DNA of 64,000 nucleotides from Glaciimonas sp. (lineage in GTDB: Bacteria > Pseudomonadota > Gammaproteobacteria > Burkholderiales > Burkholderiaceae_D). Below are positions 62,456 through 64,000 of the stretch, one piece after another. The DNA is taken from NCBI GenBank assembly GCA_012927585.1, contig JABBOY010000016.1, positions 1-64,000 on the forward strand. The letters are read 5' to 3'. Every line of letters begins with the position of its first letter. The first letter of the stretch is position 1. The translations under genes and the position numbers were made by a program. Below the pieces are notes generated by a model that saw only the letters and a program-made list of their open reading frames with translations, made no database searches and was not told the origin of the DNA.

Positions 62456-64000
62456 GCCGCCCTGCCAGTCGTATCGCAGCGGCTAGGGGCATGCCGTTTT
62501 TAACCAGCCCGCTGCTGAAAATGTCATTGCCGGCCTGGCGCTCGAAATTGGTCCTGTTCATCTTGTTTGCGTCTTTTCTGACATTGGCCGGCCGCGCGCT
62601 GTGGTTACAAGGCATGTCTACCGAATTTCTGCAAAAACAGGGTGCGTCGCGTTACGAACGCACCTTGGAGTTGCCGGCTACGCGCGGCAAAATTACGGAT
62701 CGCGACGGGTATGTGCTGGCTTCCAGCATCCCGGTCAAGGCAGTCTGGGCGATCCCTGATGATGTCTTGCAGGCGCCGGCGGAAAAGTTGCGCAGGTTGG
62801 CTGGGTTGCTTGATATGACTGAGTCTGACTTGCGTAAAAAACTGGATTCGGATCGCAGTTTTGTTTATCTGCAGCGCCAGGTCGAGTCGGAAATCACCGA
62901 CAAAATTCTTGCCTTGGGCATCGATGGGATTCAGACCCGCAAGGAATACAAGCGCTTTTATCCAGAAGGCGAGGTGATGGCGCATGTTGTCGGCTTTACC
63001 AATATTGATGATATCGGCCAGGACGGCATGGAACTCGCATCGCAGAAGTCGCTGGTCGGCAGAACAGGAAGCCGTCGCGTCATCAGGGATCGCTTGGGCC
63101 GCATTGTTGAAGATATCGGATCGATTCGCGAACCGCATGACGGTAAAGACCTGACGCTAGCCATCGACAGCAAAATCCAGTACATCGCCTATTCGCAATT
63201 GAAAGCGGCAGTCGAGCTGAACCAGGCGAAAGCCGGCGGCATAGTGGTACTGGATGTCAGTACCGGTGAAATTCTGGCGCTGGCCAATTTGCCGAGTTAC
63301 AACCCGAATGATCGCAATATATTGACCGGCGCGCAACTGCGCAACCGTGTTTTGACTGATACCTTCGAGCCTGGTTCTACCATGAAGCCGTTTACGGTAG
63401 CTTTGGCATTGGAAACCAAACGCGTTACTCCGGAGACAATGATCCAGACCGGGCCTGGAAAGCTGACCATCGGTACTGCAACGATCGGCGATGCGCACTC
63501 GCTCGGCGAGTTGAGTGTTGCGCAAATTATCGAAAAATCTTCCAATATCGGCACCGCTAAGATTGCGTTGCAAATGCCGCCGCAAGAAATGTGGGAAATG
63601 TTTACAAGCGTCGGCTTCGGTCAACAGCCGAAATTCAGCTTTCCAGGGCGCGCAGCCGGCCGCGTGCGGCCATTCAAGTCGTGGCGTCCCATCGAGCAGG
63701 CAACCATGAGTTACGGACACGGCATTTCAGTTTCGCTGATGCAACTAGCGCGTGCCTATATGATTTTTGCCCGCAACGGCGAGATAGTGCCGTTGTCCCT
63801 GGAAAAAATTACCGGGCAACCGAACAGCGGAATCCCGGGACAAAGGGTCATCTCTGAAAAAACTGCACTCCAGATGCGGGCAATGCTGGAGGCGGCCGCA
63901 GGGCCCAATGGCACTGCACCGAAAGCGCAGGTACCCGGTTATCGCGTAGCTGGAAAGACCGGAACCGCGTATAAAATCGTCGACGGAAAATATGTCAAAA
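62452..64000 (+). CDS. ftsI: Peptidoglycan D,D-transpeptidase FtsI/PBP3 (truncated by window end)
   Basis: Translated by eye: [53 protein letters not shown]...; TFEPGSTMKPF, EKSSNIGTAKIA; open to window end, so absent from the ORF track. Confidence 0.93.
   Translation, partial: MSRPASRIAAARGMPFLTSPLLKMSLPAWRSKLVLFILFASFLTLAGRALWLQGMSTEFLQKQGASRYERTLELPATRGKITDRDGYVLASSIPVKAVWAIPDDVLQAPAEKLRRLAGLLDMTESDLRKKLDSDRSFVYLQRQVESEITDKILALGIDGIQTRKEYKRFYPEGEVMAHVVGFTNIDDIGQDGMELASQKSLVGRTGSRRVIRDRLGRIVEDIGSIREPHDGKDLTLAIDSKIQYIAYSQLKAAVELNQAKAGGIVVLDVSTGEILALANLPSYNPNDRNILTGAQLRNRVLTDTFEPGSTMKPFTVALALETKRVTPETMIQTGPGKLTIGTATIGDAHSLGELSVAQIIEKSSNIGTAKIALQMPPQEMWEMFTSVGFGQQPKFSFPGRAAGRVRPFKSWRPIEQATMSYGHGISVSLMQLARAYMIFARNGEIVPLSLEKITGQPNSGIPGQRVISEKTALQMRAMLEAAAGPNGTAPKAQVPGYRVAGKTGTAYKIVDGKYVK

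Overview
This is a 64 kb chromosomal window from a betaproteobacterium, probably Burkholderiales/Oxalobacteraceae (inferred from gene content and protein style, not tested). It opens in the 3' end of a 5S rRNA with its terminator and closes inside ftsI of the dcw cluster. Most of it is housekeeping: ruvAB, valS, a TPP riboswitch with thiC-thiS-thiG-thiE, uvrD, corC-ybeY-phoH-miaB, opgGH, ubiX, grxD, ppk2, tex, two SNF2 helicases, hemA-prfA-prmC-dsbB, rnpB, and mraZ-rsmH-ftsL-ftsI. Accessory content includes a REC/CheC/GGDEF three-gene unit and a glycerophosphodiester/ugp-type uptake island (21.7-30.2 kb). The island is bracketed by decayed Tn3-family and IS1380-family remnants, with a 28-bp direct repeat on either side.

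The most interesting non-coding signal is a dispersed intergenic element of about 75-90 bp. At least ten divergent copies occur in both orientations. Each starts with (G)GGAGTAT, carries a central CCGCAT..ATGCGG hairpin, and ends with an AAATACA..TGTATTT hairpin. Six of the ten copies lie next to, or inside, GTAG-type REP palindromes. I could not match this element to a family I know. All coordinates and alignments were made by eye; no searches were run.
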